NCBI GenBank assembly: GCA_933207985.1
Contig: OW240916.1
Span: 317,100,613-317,164,612, forward strand
Direction: 5' to 3'
DNA: 64,000 bases
Origin: Pelobates cultripes
Taxonomy: Eukaryota; Chordata; Amphibia; Anura; Pelobatidae
Shown piece after piece: positions 36,081-48,261 of this stretch; position 1 is the stretch's first letter, and each line of letters begins with the position of its first letter. A model generated the notes under the pieces. It searched no databases and had not been told where the DNA came from. It was given only the letters and a program-made list of their open reading frames with translations. The position numbers and the translations under genes were made by a program.

Positions 36081-36559
36081 TTTCTATCATCCTACCAGTT
36101 GTGTCTCTGTCTCACCTTTTATTATCCTCCCAAAGTCCTCCTTTCTGTCCCCCACTTTTATTTCAGCCCATCTTACCTCCCCTTTGTGTCTGCTCACTCT
36201 CCATGCTCTCCAGCAACATGCCATCACAGAGCTCCAGGCTAGCCCTGCACCTTCCCATATCTGACACACAAGGTGGGAGCCTTCTGCATTTATGTATAGA
36301 GAGGATTCTAGCAGGCAAACATTAACATTTCCCTCATGTGTATTTCTAACCTGTATATATTTTTCTACTCTTTCTTTACTACAAGATTTGTTTTACCCAT
36401 TTTGTTTATATGTTTATATGTTTTACCCATACTTGTATATATTGTTTCTCTGTTTAAGACACATATCAATATATAACCGGCTTCCTCAGGAATATAAGAG
36501 TAACATGATCCAAGATATTTATGCCAGCTCGCAGTTTACCCCAGATTAACAAGGTTAGC
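36081..36559. other. SV2C intron, nothing recognised
   Basis: C/T-rich start, then AT-rich. No exon seen. Confidence 0.4.
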
Positions 36560-37745
36560 ATCAGTTGCTAGGGAACCAGTGCAATGTGACCGCAACTGGA
36601 CTACCAGAACAAACAATTCTTGTAGGTGAAGTGAGAACCTAGCCCTGCTTGACTTCTAATACAATGGCAGACCCAAATAGAGGGACTACGTGAAATACGT
36701 GGAACTGTGGATGAATAAAAGACCACCATCGACACTAACACTGAAGCAGCTTTTTACACAATGTTCTAACATAGTCAAGAGGAAACTAGTGTTACAATTG
36801 AAATTATATGGACTGCTGTCATTGACCAACGTATGCTGTCATTGACCAATGGAAAAGTGCCACCACTTCTGGTCCTCCAACTGCTTGACTATAAGGTCAA
36901 GCTAAAAGAGAAACATCAATGCCCACCATGGAGACTAAGACTGGAAGTGTCTGGAGGTCACCCAAAATCCAGAGACTATACACCAGCCAGGAGGAAGGAA
37001 GTCAGTGCCTGGAGGTCACAGTCCAGAATGAAACACAAATAATCCGCAAACACATCCCAAAGATGGCTGCCCAAGATGAACTGCTGATGGAATGTCTGAG
37101 ACAACAACAGAAAATGAGGAAAAGAAGGAAGCTCCATGACAAGATAAACCTCTAAATGTGGTGTATCATCAGCAAATATTGGATGTGGCTCACATTATGA
37201 AATCTTAACAGTGGCTGGAAAAAGACAGCACTGAAGCACTAATCAAAGCAACTCAGGAGCTGACACTCCACACCAGATCAAAGAAGCAGAGATCTAGCTC
37301 ACCAGACATAACCCAAGGTGCAGAGAATACAAAAATCTGAGACAATCCAAAACACATTAGCCAGGTGCAAGGTGTTAGCCGGGACAGCATACATAGAGAA
37401 GCACAACTTGATGGGATTGAGTACTGAGACGTCTGCACAGAATATGGGCTGGACCAACCTATTCTAGATGGGTGGTACCACAAAAGCTAGTTGAGAATGA
37501 CAAGGCTAAGGTCTTGTGGAACTTTCAGATCCTGACAGACAAGCAATTACTAGTCAACCAACCCGACTTCGTTGTGGAAGTATAAGGAACCGAAAACTGC
37601 AGTGGTGCTGGATATGGCAATACCTAGTGAACATCAAGAAGATAGGAGCGTGGCTTTAGCAGATTCCATGTGCGACATCTGAGATCTCTGTCCAGAAGAG
37701 TACAGTTCTAGGCATAGTTAAGATACTGCGCTATATCCTCCAAAA
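36560..37745 (+). pseudogene. Decayed LINE with C-terminal restriction-like endonuclease
   Basis: Pieces in shifting frames read as the C-terminal part of a non-LTR retrotransposon with a restriction-like endonuclease. 'CPPWRLRLE' (about 36921) matches a region upstream of the endonuclease; 'LVENDKAKVLWNF' (about 37479) precedes 'TDKQLLVNQPDFVVEV', which holds the catalytic PD dipeptide at about 37561-37566. One frame over, 'KEPKTAVVLDMAIPSE' supplies the second catalytic aspartate. The end reads 'QIPCATSEISVQKSTVLG' then 'VKILRYILQK'. Polymerase motifs are missing, so it is internally deleted. R4/Dong-type affiliation is inferred. Confidence 0.7.
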
Positions 37746-38869
37746 ATATATATTCTATATGTATTTATATTCTTTGAGATTTTTAGGTATGCTGCCTTCT
37801 CGTCCTACCTTAATAATTTAATTATTTTGTTGTATAATCACATTTACATTTTGTCCTTTTTATGAAAGTATGAACATTCTTCATGGATTCTTTCAGCTGG
37901 TTTAATTAATTCATTCCAAATCTTGCCTGAATAAGTAATTTATTATTATGTCACAGAATGAAAACAAGGTCAAAAGATTAATAACTGCAAAGTTAACATC
38001 TAAATGCCTATCGAACCTTTATACCCATTCATAGACCAACGCTAATCTCAGGGTAATTGTATCTTTTTAGTTTTAAATGGATATATATATATATTACAGA
38101 TCACTCAATGCATTATATAGTGCAGTGTAAGGTTCCAGTGTACTTTAGGAAATGTTGTCTACTTACAATAGTGTTTTCATTTACCGCTATAAGGTATTGA
38201 TAAACTTCTGGAGATGAGATGTGCAGGGGAGGTAAGTATGCCATACATTTCCCATAATGCATGTTTGGAGGAATCCAAGATACAATCCAGAATCCATATC
38301 TTGATAATATATATTGGATAATATTTATTTAAAGGATAGAAGGCTGAAACATTTGTTTAATCAATATATCTATCGATATAATATTTAATATTTTATTCCT
38401 AATTTACTTTTTTTTTTTTTTTAAAGATCAGATTAAGAATTTTTTTTTAAGATCAGGATCACAAGAAATGGGTTGACAGGTTTAAGAGAAGAATGGGGAA
38501 ATAGGGGAAAATATGGGATGATAATGTAGGGGATGGAAGATGCACAAAGAAAGCAAGTATTAAGGCCTTTTCCAACAGATCTACGTGGATGTCTATTTTC
38601 ATGCATGGTTTTGTAGAGACACCATACGGACATCTTTGCATATTGTCCTCAATACAGTGCAACTGTTGTGGGACCCTGTTCATGCCTCCAGAAGACTGGA
38701 ACTAGATTTGGGCCATGTTTAAAAGGTATTTGAGTAGAGATTTTTTTTATATTTGTTTTGGTTTAAAAGTGTAAAATTGATTCTGAATTGAATAGGAAAA
38801 CATTTTTAAAACTACTTTATCGAGAACTTGTCATACAAATATAATCTGGGTGGAAGATTCATTTGAGGC
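37746..38869. other. SV2C intron with short AT and T runs
   Basis: (AT)n at about 38079-38093 and a T-run at about 38410-38423. No exon seen. Confidence 0.4.
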
Positions 38870-39320
38870 TTAAAGGGACCCTCCAGACTCCTAAATTACT
38901 TTAGCTTTCTAAAATGCTTTACGTGTGAAGAGTGTGTCCTCTTTTTTATATTACAATAAGTGTAGATTTTAATAGAAATTGGCACTTTTATAAATTAACC
39001 TTGTTACATCCATCAGACAGCTGGTCCTATCGCTTCCTGGTTGTTTAGTTCAGTGGAGCTAAACTCAAGAGGCAGCAATTACCCAGAACACCTGCCTTGC
39101 TAAGACTTCTCATTAAACTGTATTGCTAAGTCTGTGATTGGACAGCCACAGAAATTCTAGGCGGGGTTAGAAAGGGAGGGCTTGCAAGGGCTGCCGACAA
39201 GATATCTGCAGGTTTTGCAAATTGTTTTTAGGTATACCATAATGAAAAAATGCTTAACTAATTATATGTTTTCATTATATTTACTAGACCGTGATTGTGT
39301 TTATTTAGTTTTAGGGAGTA
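38870..39320. mobile_element. TTAA MITE, copy of the 59530-60031 family, inverse orientation
   Basis: Begins 'TTAAAGGGACCCTCCAGACT'. The interior ('GTGTGTCCTCTTTTTTATAT', 'ACTCAAGAGGCAGCAA', 'GATTGGACAGCCACAGAAAT', 'GGCGGGGTTAGAAAGGGAGG') is the reverse complement of 59530-60031 with substitutions. The right end is degraded. Confidence 0.75.
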
Positions 39321-40780
39321 GAGAGCCTATACATTTGGAACGGCATGATATTGTATGACTTCTGTTTTTTGAGGTGTACACAGATACCTAATCTATTCGC
39401 CAGCCTCCTGTGATTACAATGTCAATCCTGGGTCCTGGATAACCTTACCAGAATTAATACTCGTTCATTACTTGTCACTATCAGAGTGCTCAGTGCATAG
39501 ACTTGGATTTGCTGCTGATACATCAGAAATTGTATTCTGAGTTTTTTTGGAGTTATTCTGCGTGGAGCTCTTTAAATGAATAGCAGCATTGAGCCAAACT
39601 CAATCAAGGACTCCGCAGAGCTGTAGGTGTAAATCTCACAGGATGCTGACTCAGTCATCCATACAGTTAGCTCAATTGCATCACGTGCCCAGATCCTTGT
39701 AATGAGATTTTCGAAAGTGTCAGCTTAACATTAACTCCTGGTGGGGGTTTCTGGCGAACATTCATCATGTTATTTTATTCTTCACACATGCTGTCATTGG
39801 GAGGGTCTCCTCATCCTTATAGATCGGTTATCATAGTTTGATGCCACTTACTGTTATTCATTTTATTATTAATGCTGTTAAACTTACTTACATGCTAGGC
39901 TAGTGTTCATTCAGGGCTTGGTGTTTTGTTTTGATGACAGTTGCAGGACAGGAATCAGGGTGCGGGGGGGGGCTGGGGGGAAGCTGTTGACCGTTTAATT
40001 GATATGTAATATTAATGACATATTTTTTACATATGACAATTACATTTGTGTAGAGTTTTTCTAAGAATGTCTCAATGTAAATTACAATGTATCTTATCTG
40101 ATCATTAGAACTGTAAACATTTTCTTATTTAAAAAGTATATAAATGAAGCAAAATTAGATTCACTTACAATATTTCCTGAGAGCTCTGTGAAAGAAATAC
40201 CATATAGATTCTAGATCTGTCTTTCTGTCTGACTTTGTATCTGTGAAGTTGGACCCCAACACGTGTAAACTCCCATGCAATAGGAAAAGATGGCAAAGGC
40301 CAATTATTTTGTGAGAGGAAAATAAAAGATGTATATATTCTTATTGTCTAATTTCCCCCTTATCTCTCTAGTGTCCCTCTCGCTTCCTGAATTTTTATTC
40401 CAGTTCTGATTCTCTTATGGTCCAAGCGTCGCTTTTTTAATATCTTTCTGGTAACAATGCATTTGTGCTTTTTCATGTGCCGTTTTTATACACTTTTTAT
40501 GTAGATGCCATCCATGCGCTCACACACACGGAAGCTATGTAAGCACAATTCTTACATAGCTTCCATAAACACATGAGACTCGTGTATTTATTTCATGTAC
40601 TTACACGTATTGTATACTTCTCCCAGAAATCCTATTGAAAAAAGACCCAAACATTCAAAATATAAACGAATATACACATTTGGCACTGGTCCCTCACAGA
40701 CATACACAACTGAAAAATATACATCTTACCTAATCCCCACTAGTGTATGCAGATACCAGATATGTCAACAACATTAAAAT

Positions 40781-40812
<32 letters not shown>

Positions 40813-41469
40813 CATTTATCTCACACACACACCTCATGCAGATCCCAGATGGATAAAATGAGTAGTCCTTGCAGATGCTGGTAGGGTGTAGGATACTTTC
40901 AAATGACAATGTCTGCAATCAAATACCAGACATAACTGGTGATCTGGAATGATATGGCCACTGAAGCAGTGATGGGTTTTAGCCGCAGAATTGGGAGCAT
41001 TGGTGGGACTAATGGTTGCGCTGAACGTGCGTACAAGGGAATTGAAACTGCTTAACATTTGCACATCTTAGAAAAAGTCCAGTGTTTTCAATAAGCCTCA
41101 GCATTTAATTTCTGCAGTTTCTAAGAATTAAAACACCCTGGGAGTTTAGAAAAAGCTGAAACATCCCTTTTCCTTCATTGCATTCTGTCACTTAGTCTTA
41201 ATGTCCCACGCCATCAGCCCTTGGAATCAGTGGAGTGAGAAGGTGATATTGGAGGCTACCATTATACATCCTGGGCTATCCTCTGTGAAATGCCTTCTAT
41301 TCAAGCTGGACCGATGATATTGACATTTCCTTAATTCAACATCAGTCTTTTATTCTCAACATTAACCATTTCCCCATAGAATGAGAAAGCCTGGATGATG
41401 ATTATGTCTAAAAAGCGCAATTTAAATACAGTGTGATGATATTTTCTTACAGTTTTCTGCTTGATGTAC
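39321..41469. other. SV2C intron with a hairpin and AT/CA microsatellites
   Basis: A perfect 14-bp stem with 7-base loop lies at 40530-40564 ('GGAAGCTATGTAAG' and its inverse). (AC)n/(AT)n runs span about 40778-40812 and a G-rich patch 39961-39980. No SV2-like exon is seen. Confidence 0.5.
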
Positions 41470-41559
41470 ATGCATGCACTGTATACCTTACTTACTGTAC
41501 CTCCCTCTACTGTAATGTAACCTGTAAAGTGCTGAGTACACCTGTTAGTGCTATATAAA
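41470..41559 (+). mobile_element. LINE 3' tail running into the gap
   Basis: 'CTGTAAAGTGCTGAGTACAC' and 'TTAGTGCTATATAAA' are the typical 3' end of the LINE family whose tails also occur at 8190 and, inverted, at 53815. Confidence 0.6.
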
Positions 41560-41659
41560 NNNNNNNNNNNNNNNNNNNNNNNNNNNNNNNNNNNNNNNNN
41601 NNNNNNNNNNNNNNNNNNNNNNNNNNNNNNNNNNNNNNNNNNNNNNNNNNNNNNNNNNN
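41560..41659. other. Assembly gap (100 N)
   Basis: Exactly 100 N of probably unknown true length. The left flank is a LINE tail about to enter its ATAATA microsatellite; the right flank starts inside a Penelope-like terminus. Confidence 0.95.
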
Positions 41660-42147
41660 AAACGCGTTGTGGTAATTTGTACAGGACATTTTACTTGTAT
41701 TTATTATACAAAGTTATTTTTTAACAATAAAATCAGTTTGGATTGGATCTTGCCTTTTGGAGTGATTCTAGAGGAGCACTTCCAGTGCGGATTCGTTGAA
41801 ATTGATACAAGACGTCCAGAATTGAATAATTTTCATCTCCATACAAGCCTGAAGTCTGAGTCAGCTTTTAAAGTGACTCAGTAATATGTGAGTTTAACCA
41901 GTCAAATGTAAATATTGACATACATTTTAAACAATATTACTCTATGTTTTTATGCTTTATGTTTTTTAGAATTTTTCATCTGAAAAAGGTCTGGTAAAAT
42001 ATTGAATTTTGCATGCATTGAGTGCTCTCACCACAATTTGATTATTTGCACTACATTGAGTTTTGGTGTGTTGGAGTGATTCACACTAGGTGATAGTAGC
42101 ACCACAATTATACTCTTTTTCCTAAAAACCCCCTAGTTTGTGAATTA
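41660..42147 (+). mobile_element. Penelope-like element terminal region, 5' part lost in gap
   Basis: The sequence resumes at 'AAACGCGTTGTGG', which looks like the GAAAC-GCGUU end of a hammerhead core as found in amphibian Penelope-like elements, followed by an AT-rich region with 'AACAATAAAATCAGTTTGGA' and 'TTGGAGTGATTC' repeated at about 41757 and 42072. The assignment depends on bases hidden in the gap. Confidence 0.4.
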
Positions 42148-42480
42148 TGAATAGTATCATGAGCCGCTAAGATGGCGGATCAAAATACATACATTGATAA
42201 ATAAGATTTGCCTTGATCAAAGAGAGAGGATAAGAAGTTCAATAAGAAAGTAAGAGATGCTAAAAAGGGATCAATATCCTTTTCCAGACACCAGCTGACC
42301 CAAAACAAGGTAAGTTCCTCCAGCTTCTGGGGCCCATGAATCCTTTCATAAGAGTGTTTGAGTTGTGCGCGAAAGTCCCGCAACATGCCAGCATCATCTG
42401 AAACGGTCCAAGCTACGAGGTGAAGATGGCCCTGCAGGGCGAGTGGGTGTCAGTCGCCCACTGGATTCCTGAGGATATCG
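42148..42480 (-). pseudogene. DIRS-type tyrosine recombinase fragment
   Basis: The minus strand reads 'LVAWTVSDDAGMLRDFRAQL', then 'FWVSWCLEKDIDPFLASLT', 'FLLNFLSSLFDQGKSYLSM', 'YVF', stop, 'SAILAAHDT'. The order W-x-x-WC-x6-DP, then LF-x-x-GKSY, then RSAIS is typical of the N-terminal domain of DIRS tyrosine recombinases. A single TGA replaces the expected arginine codon before SAI (CGA or AGA in the family). The catalytic domain is absent. DIRS elements are common in amphibians. Confidence 0.75.
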
Positions 42481-42486
42481 AGGGAT

Positions 42487-45400
42487 CAATCAGTCACATT
42501 CACACAGCCACCTACCAGCTCTCAATCAGTCACATTCACACAGCCACCTACCATCTCTCAATCAGTCACATTCACACAGCCACTTACTATCTTTCATTCA
42601 GTCACATTCACACAGCCACCTACCATCTCTCAATCAGTCACATTCACACAGCCACCTACCAGCTCTCATTCAGTCACATTCACCCAGCCACTTACCATCT
42701 CTCATTCAGTCACATTCACACAGCCACCTACCATCTCTCAAACAGTCACATTCACCCAGCCACTTACCATCTCTCATTCAGTCATATTCACACAGCCACC
42801 TACCATCTCTCATTCAGTCACATTCACACAGCCACCTACCATCTCTCAAACAGTCACATTCACCCAGCCACTTACCATCTCTGAGTCACATTCACACAGC
42901 CACCTACCATCTCTGCTAATCAGTCTCATTCACACAGCCACCTACCATCTCTCAATCAGTCACATTCACACAGCTACCTACCATCTCAAACAGTCACATT
43001 CACCCAGCCACTTACCCTCTCTCAGTCATATTCACACAGCCACCTACCATCTCTCATTCAGTCACATTCACACAGCCACCTACCATCTCTCAAACAGTCT
43101 CATTCACCCAGCCACTTACCATCTCTGAGTCACATTCACACAGCCACCTACCATCTCTCAATCAGTCACATTCACACAGCCACCTACCATCTCTCAAACA
43201 GTCATATTCACCCAGCCACTTACCATCTCTCAGTCACATTCATACAGCCACCTACCATCTCTCATTCAGTCACATTTACACAGCCACCTACCATCTCTCA
43301 ATCAGTCACATTCACTCAGCCACTTACTATCTCTCAATCAGTCACATTCACACAGCCACTTACTATCTTTCATTCAGTCACATTCACACAGCCACCTACC
43401 ATCTCTCATTCAGTCACATTCACACAGCCACCTACTATCTTTCATTCAGTCACATTCACACAGCCACCTACCATCTCAATTGTCACATTCACATTGTGCC
43501 ACTCCCATCATCTCTCAATCAGTCACATTCACACAGCCACTTACTATCTTTTCATTCAGTCACATTCACACAGCCACACCTACCATCTCTCAACTGTCAC
43601 ATTCACACAGCCACCCACCATCTCTCTTATTCAGTCACATTCACCCAGCCACTCTACTTATCTCTCAGTCATATTCACACAGCCACCTACCATCTCTCAT
43701 TCAGTCACATTCACACAGCTACTACTATCTTTCATTCAGTCACATTCACACAGCCACTTACTATCTTTCATTCAGTCACATTCACACAGCCACCTACCAT
43801 CTCTCATTCAGTCACATTCACACAGCCACTTACTATCTTTCATTCAGTCACATTCACACAGCCACCTACCATCTCTCAATCAGTCACATTCACACAGCCA
43901 CCTACCATCTCTCATTCAGTCACATTCACCCAGCCACTTACCATCTCTGAGTCACATTCACACAGCCACCTACCATCTCTCATTCAGTCACATTCACACA
44001 GCCACCTACCATCTCAATCAGTCTCATTCACACAGCCACCTACCATATCTCAATCAGTCACATTCACACAGCCACCTACCATCTCTCAAACAGTCATATT
44101 CACCCAGCCACTTACCATCTCTCAGTCACATTCATACAGCCACCTACCATCTCTCATTCAGTCACATTTACACAGCCACCTACCATCTCTCAAACAGTCA
44201 CATTCACCCAGCCACTACCATCTCTCAGTCACATTCACACAGCCACCTACCATCTCTCATTCAGTCACATTCACACAGCCACCTACCATCTCTCAATCAG
44301 TCACATTCACACAGCCACCTACCATCTCTCAATCAGTCACATTCACACAGCACCTACCACCTCTCAATCAGTCACATTCACACAGCCACCTACAATCTCT
44401 CATTCAGTCACATTCACACAGCCACCTACAATCTCTCATTCAGTCACATTCACCCAGCCACCTACCATCTCTCAATCAGTCACATTCACACAGCCACCTA
44501 CCACATCTCTCATTCAGTCACATTCCACCCAGCCACTTACCATCTCTCAGTCATATTCACACAGCCACCTACCATCTCTCAATCAGTCACATTCACACAG
44601 CCACCTACCATCTCTCATTCAGTCACATTCACCCAGCCACTTACCATCTCTGAGTCACATTCACACAGCCACCTACCATCTCTCATTCAGTCACATTCAC
44701 ACAGCCACCTACCATCTCAATCAGTCTCATTCACACAGCCACCTACCATCTCTCAATCAGTCACATTCACACAGCCACCTACCATCTCTCAAACAGTCAT
44801 ATTCACCCAGCCACTTACCATCTCTCAGTCACATTCATACAGCCACCTACCATCTCTCATTCAGTCACATTTACACAGCCACCTACCATCTCTCAATCAG
44901 TCACATTCACTCAGCCACTTACTATCTCTCAATCAGTCACATTCACACAGCCACTTACTATCTTTCATTCAGTCACATTCACACAGCCACCTACCATCTC
45001 TCATTCAGTCACATTCACACAGCCACCTACTATCTTTCATTCAGTCACATTCACACAGCCACCTACCATCTCTCAATCAGTCACATTCACACAGCCACCT
45101 ACCATCTCTCAATCAGTCACATTCACACAGCCACTTACTATCTTTCATTCAGTCACATTCACACAGCCACCTACCATCTCTCAATCAGTCACATTCACAC
45201 AGCCACCTACCATCTTTCATTCAGTCACATTCACACAGCCACCTACCATCTCTCAAACAGTCATATTCACCCAGCCACTTACCATCTCTCAGTCACATTC
45301 ATACAGCTACCTACCATCTCTCATTCAGTCACATTTACACAGCCACCTACCATCTCTCAAACAGTCACATTCACCCAGCCACTTACCATCTCTCAGTCAC

Positions 45401-45650
45401 ATTCACACAGCCACCTACCATCTCTCATTCAGTCACATTCTTACAGCCACCTACCATCTCTCAATCAGTCACATTTACACAGCCACCTACCATCTCTCAA
45501 TCAGTCACATTCACACAGCCACCTACCATCTCTCAATCAGTCACATTCACACAGCCACCTACAATCTCTCATTCAGTCACATTCACACAGCCACCTACAA
45601 TCTCTCAAACAGTCACATTCACACAGCCACCTACCATCTCTCAATTAGAG
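42487..45650 (+). repeat. 36-bp minisatellite, about 88 copies, with segmental duplications
   Basis: The unit is 'CATTCACACAGCCACCTACC' plus 'ATCTCTCATTCAGTCA', with recurrent variants (AATCAGTCA, AAACAGTCA, CACCCAGCCACTTACC, TTTACACAG). Long blocks recur: 43190-43470 matches 44788-45060 (offset about 1595 bp), and the 43930-44160 variant order recurs at about 44635-44860 (offset about 703 bp). As 36 is a multiple of three, one frame stays open for 739 codons (serine/histidine-rich), which I regard as an artefact. Confidence 0.95.
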
Positions 45651-45695
45651 TCACCTTGCCTCCTACTGCCATCCAATCTCTTCACTCATCGACTT

Positions 45696-46139
45696 AGAAA
45701 CATAGAAACATAGAATGTGACGGCAGATAAGAACCATTCGGCCCATTTAGTCTGCCCAATTTTCTAAATACTTTCATTAGTCCCTGGCCTTATCTAATAG
45801 CTAGGATAGCCTTATGCCTAAACTCATTTACTGTGTTAACCTCTACCACTTCAGCTGGAAGGCTATTCCATGCATCCACTACCCTCTCAGTAAAGTAATA
45901 CTTCATGATATTAGTTTTAAACCTTTTCCCCTCTAATTTAAGACTATGTCCTCTTGTTGTGGTAGTTTTTCTTCTTTTAAATATAGTCTCCTCCTTTACT
46001 GTGTTGATTCCTTTTATGTATTTAAATATTTCTATCATATCCCCCCGTCTCGTCTTTCCTCCAAGCTATACATGTTAAGATCCTTTAACCTTTCCTGGTA
46101 AGTTTTATCCCGCATTCCATGAACCAGTTTAGTAACCTA
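45696..46139 (-). mobile_element. LINE 3' end, longest copy of the GAAACATA-tailed family
   Basis: The minus strand encodes 'MIEIFKYIKGINTVKEETIF', then 'TTTRGHSLKLEGKRF' and 'YYFTERVVDAWNSLPAEVV', the reverse transcriptase C-terminal tail; the frame continues upstream to about 46100. The + strand left end is a tandem GAAACATA tail. It directly abuts the 36-bp array. Related copies are at 29463 and 15988. Confidence 0.8.
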
Positions 46140-46997
46140 CAAATAGTTGCTAGATCAGGAGACCAGAGGGAAGAAATAGGATGAGACAGGGGACCACAAA
46201 ACAGGGCACTATATCACTTCTGGATCAAGGGAGACTAACACTCACTGACATAATGAGCCGAGGGGTTGGATTGGGGCGATTGGAGCTGGCGGACGCTGGG
46301 TGGGAACCCACTGACTAGGGGGGGAAATGGGGAATGACGGGATCCACTGAATAAAGGAATGCTACTTTAGGCTCACTGTATGATAAATATGTTAAATTGA
46401 TGTTAATGCTTATATGCCTTTAAAGTGAATGCGCGCTACACACAAGATGTTACTGTCCATTCGGCTCTGACCTTGGGGGATGCGGAGAGCCCCAAATCTA
46501 TTTTTGATACCTTACCTGGGCGTAGCTCGAGTCACATTCCCTAACACATACACTCGTGCTAAAAGGTGTGTTGCCGGACGGCAGGGACCCTCGACTCCTG
46601 GGCTGGTACTGAAGCAAGCCCCTACTGGCACCGCCTACGGCCCGAGAACCCCCCCTCATCTCCTAGAGGAGGTCTAGATTCGGGATACAACCGAAATCTG
46701 TGAGGATACCCACAAACAGGGTACACACCTCCTTTTAAACTCTTCACGAAACAGCTGGCCCCGCACCCCGGGAACCGGGCCCCGGACTCCCTACTCATAG
46801 CATCTGCTACTCCCATCTCCCTCTCTTTCCCTCCCCATTACCCCTACTCCCCCCTCTCCCATCCCCTTCGTTACCTCCCTCCACGCATCGGACTAACCAG
46901 TGCCCCAGACACGTGACCTACCCGGAATTACCGGAAGATCGGAGAAACCCCCGGACCCCACGTTAGTCTGGAATCATAACCAACACACATAGAAAAC
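46140..46997 (+). mobile_element. Probable L1-type LINE 5' or inter-ORF region
   Basis: GC-rich sequence precedes the ORF2 start at 46998 with a C-rich block (46780-46900). No ORF1 motif (coiled coil or RRM) is readable, so the element is probably truncated within or before ORF1. The left boundary is uncertain. Confidence 0.4.
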
Positions 46998-48261
46998 ATG
47001 GCCTACCGAAGTGCACCTTTGAAGATTATCACACAGAATTGCAGAGGACTCAACATCCCTGAATGTAGGACACACTTGCTACGAGAATTGAGGAAAAAAC
47101 ATGTAGCGATAGCTATGCTCCAAGAGACGCACTTCAAGGAAGGGTCAACCCCTGGACTACGGAATAAGCATTACCCAAATAATTACATCCAACGGCCCAT
47201 AAATCCAGAGTAGCCATAATACTAGCAGCTGAGCTGGAATTTAAAGAATTAGAATGAATACAGGACTCATAGGGAAGATATCTCTTCCTTAAGTGCATCA
47301 TAGCAGATAAGATATATACAATAGCGACCATCTATGTCCCCAACCGGAGGCAGGCCCCTTTCCTCCGAAATACTTTACATCAACTGGAAGACTTCACAGA
47401 AGGGATACTATTGGTAGGAGTTGACTTTAACGCCCTGCTTGAACCAACGCTGGATTCCTCAACGGGTCATAGTTGTCTTGCGCAACACAGCATCAGTTCC
47501 ATCCGACAGTCGATGGAGGCTCTGATACTGGTGGACTGTTGGAGAACACTTCACCCCACGGTGAAAGACTTCACCTACTACTCTGCCCTTCACAACCGTT
47601 AGTCTCGCATAAACTATCTCCTCATTGCACAGGAAGCCCTCTCCCACCTATTCGGAGCCGAGATCACACCGGCCACTTGGTCGGACCATGGATCGGCCGA
47701 GATGGAACTCCCCACTGTACAGACCGAAGGCATGGACCTGGAGACTTAATAAAGCTCTACTGCTAGATCCGGACACCAAAGAACAAATTCATCAAGCATT
47801 AGAACAATACTTTAGAGAAAATGACACCCGGAGACCTCCCCAATATCCGCATGGGAAGCTCACAAGAGCGTGATCCGCGGCACACTCATATGCATTGCTT
47901 CGCAGAATCTCGACCCTAGAGCATCAACATAAACATTCCCAGCTAAACGCAGTCTACGGAGAACTAATGGAACACAGAAGAAAATTTAAAGACCTTATTA
48001 TGAAAAGACATCTCCGATCTGTGTACACACTAATAAAGGAGGTAAATACCTAGCGAGACTACTGAAGGGCCCCTTGCCCCATTGGCAAATACATAAGATA
48101 CGCCTGGCCTCGGGGGAGGTCTCTCCCTTCCCGCAGAAGATTGCAGGGGAGTTTAGGACTTTTTACGAGAACCTCTATAATCTATACACACCTAACGGGG
48201 ACACGAGGCCGCAAGGGACCACGCAAAGATACAGGACTTTCTGTCTGACACGGTCACGAAC
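46998..48261 (+). pseudogene. L1-type LINE ORF2, endonuclease region, broken
   Basis: Starts 'MAYRSAPLKIITQNCRGLN' and includes 'VAIAMLQETHF', the N-terminal catalytic asparagine and glutamate motifs of the apurinic-type endonuclease. After stops, another frame at 47411 gives 'VGVDFNALLEP' (family GGDFN), 'FTYYSALHNR', stop, 'SRINYLLIA' and 'TWSDHGSAEM' with the catalytic SDH. A third frame has 'WRLNKALLLDPDTKEQI' and 'YFRENDT'. At least two frameshifts and several stops make it non-functional. The motif order is that of vertebrate L1/Tx1 ORF2. Confidence 0.85.

Noticed and set aside
43494..45713. 739-codon open frame, serine/histidine-rich
   Set aside because: It follows the 36-bp repeat exactly, overlaps other open frames of the same array, lacks any domain and lies inside an intron. 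The period divisible by three explains the openness.
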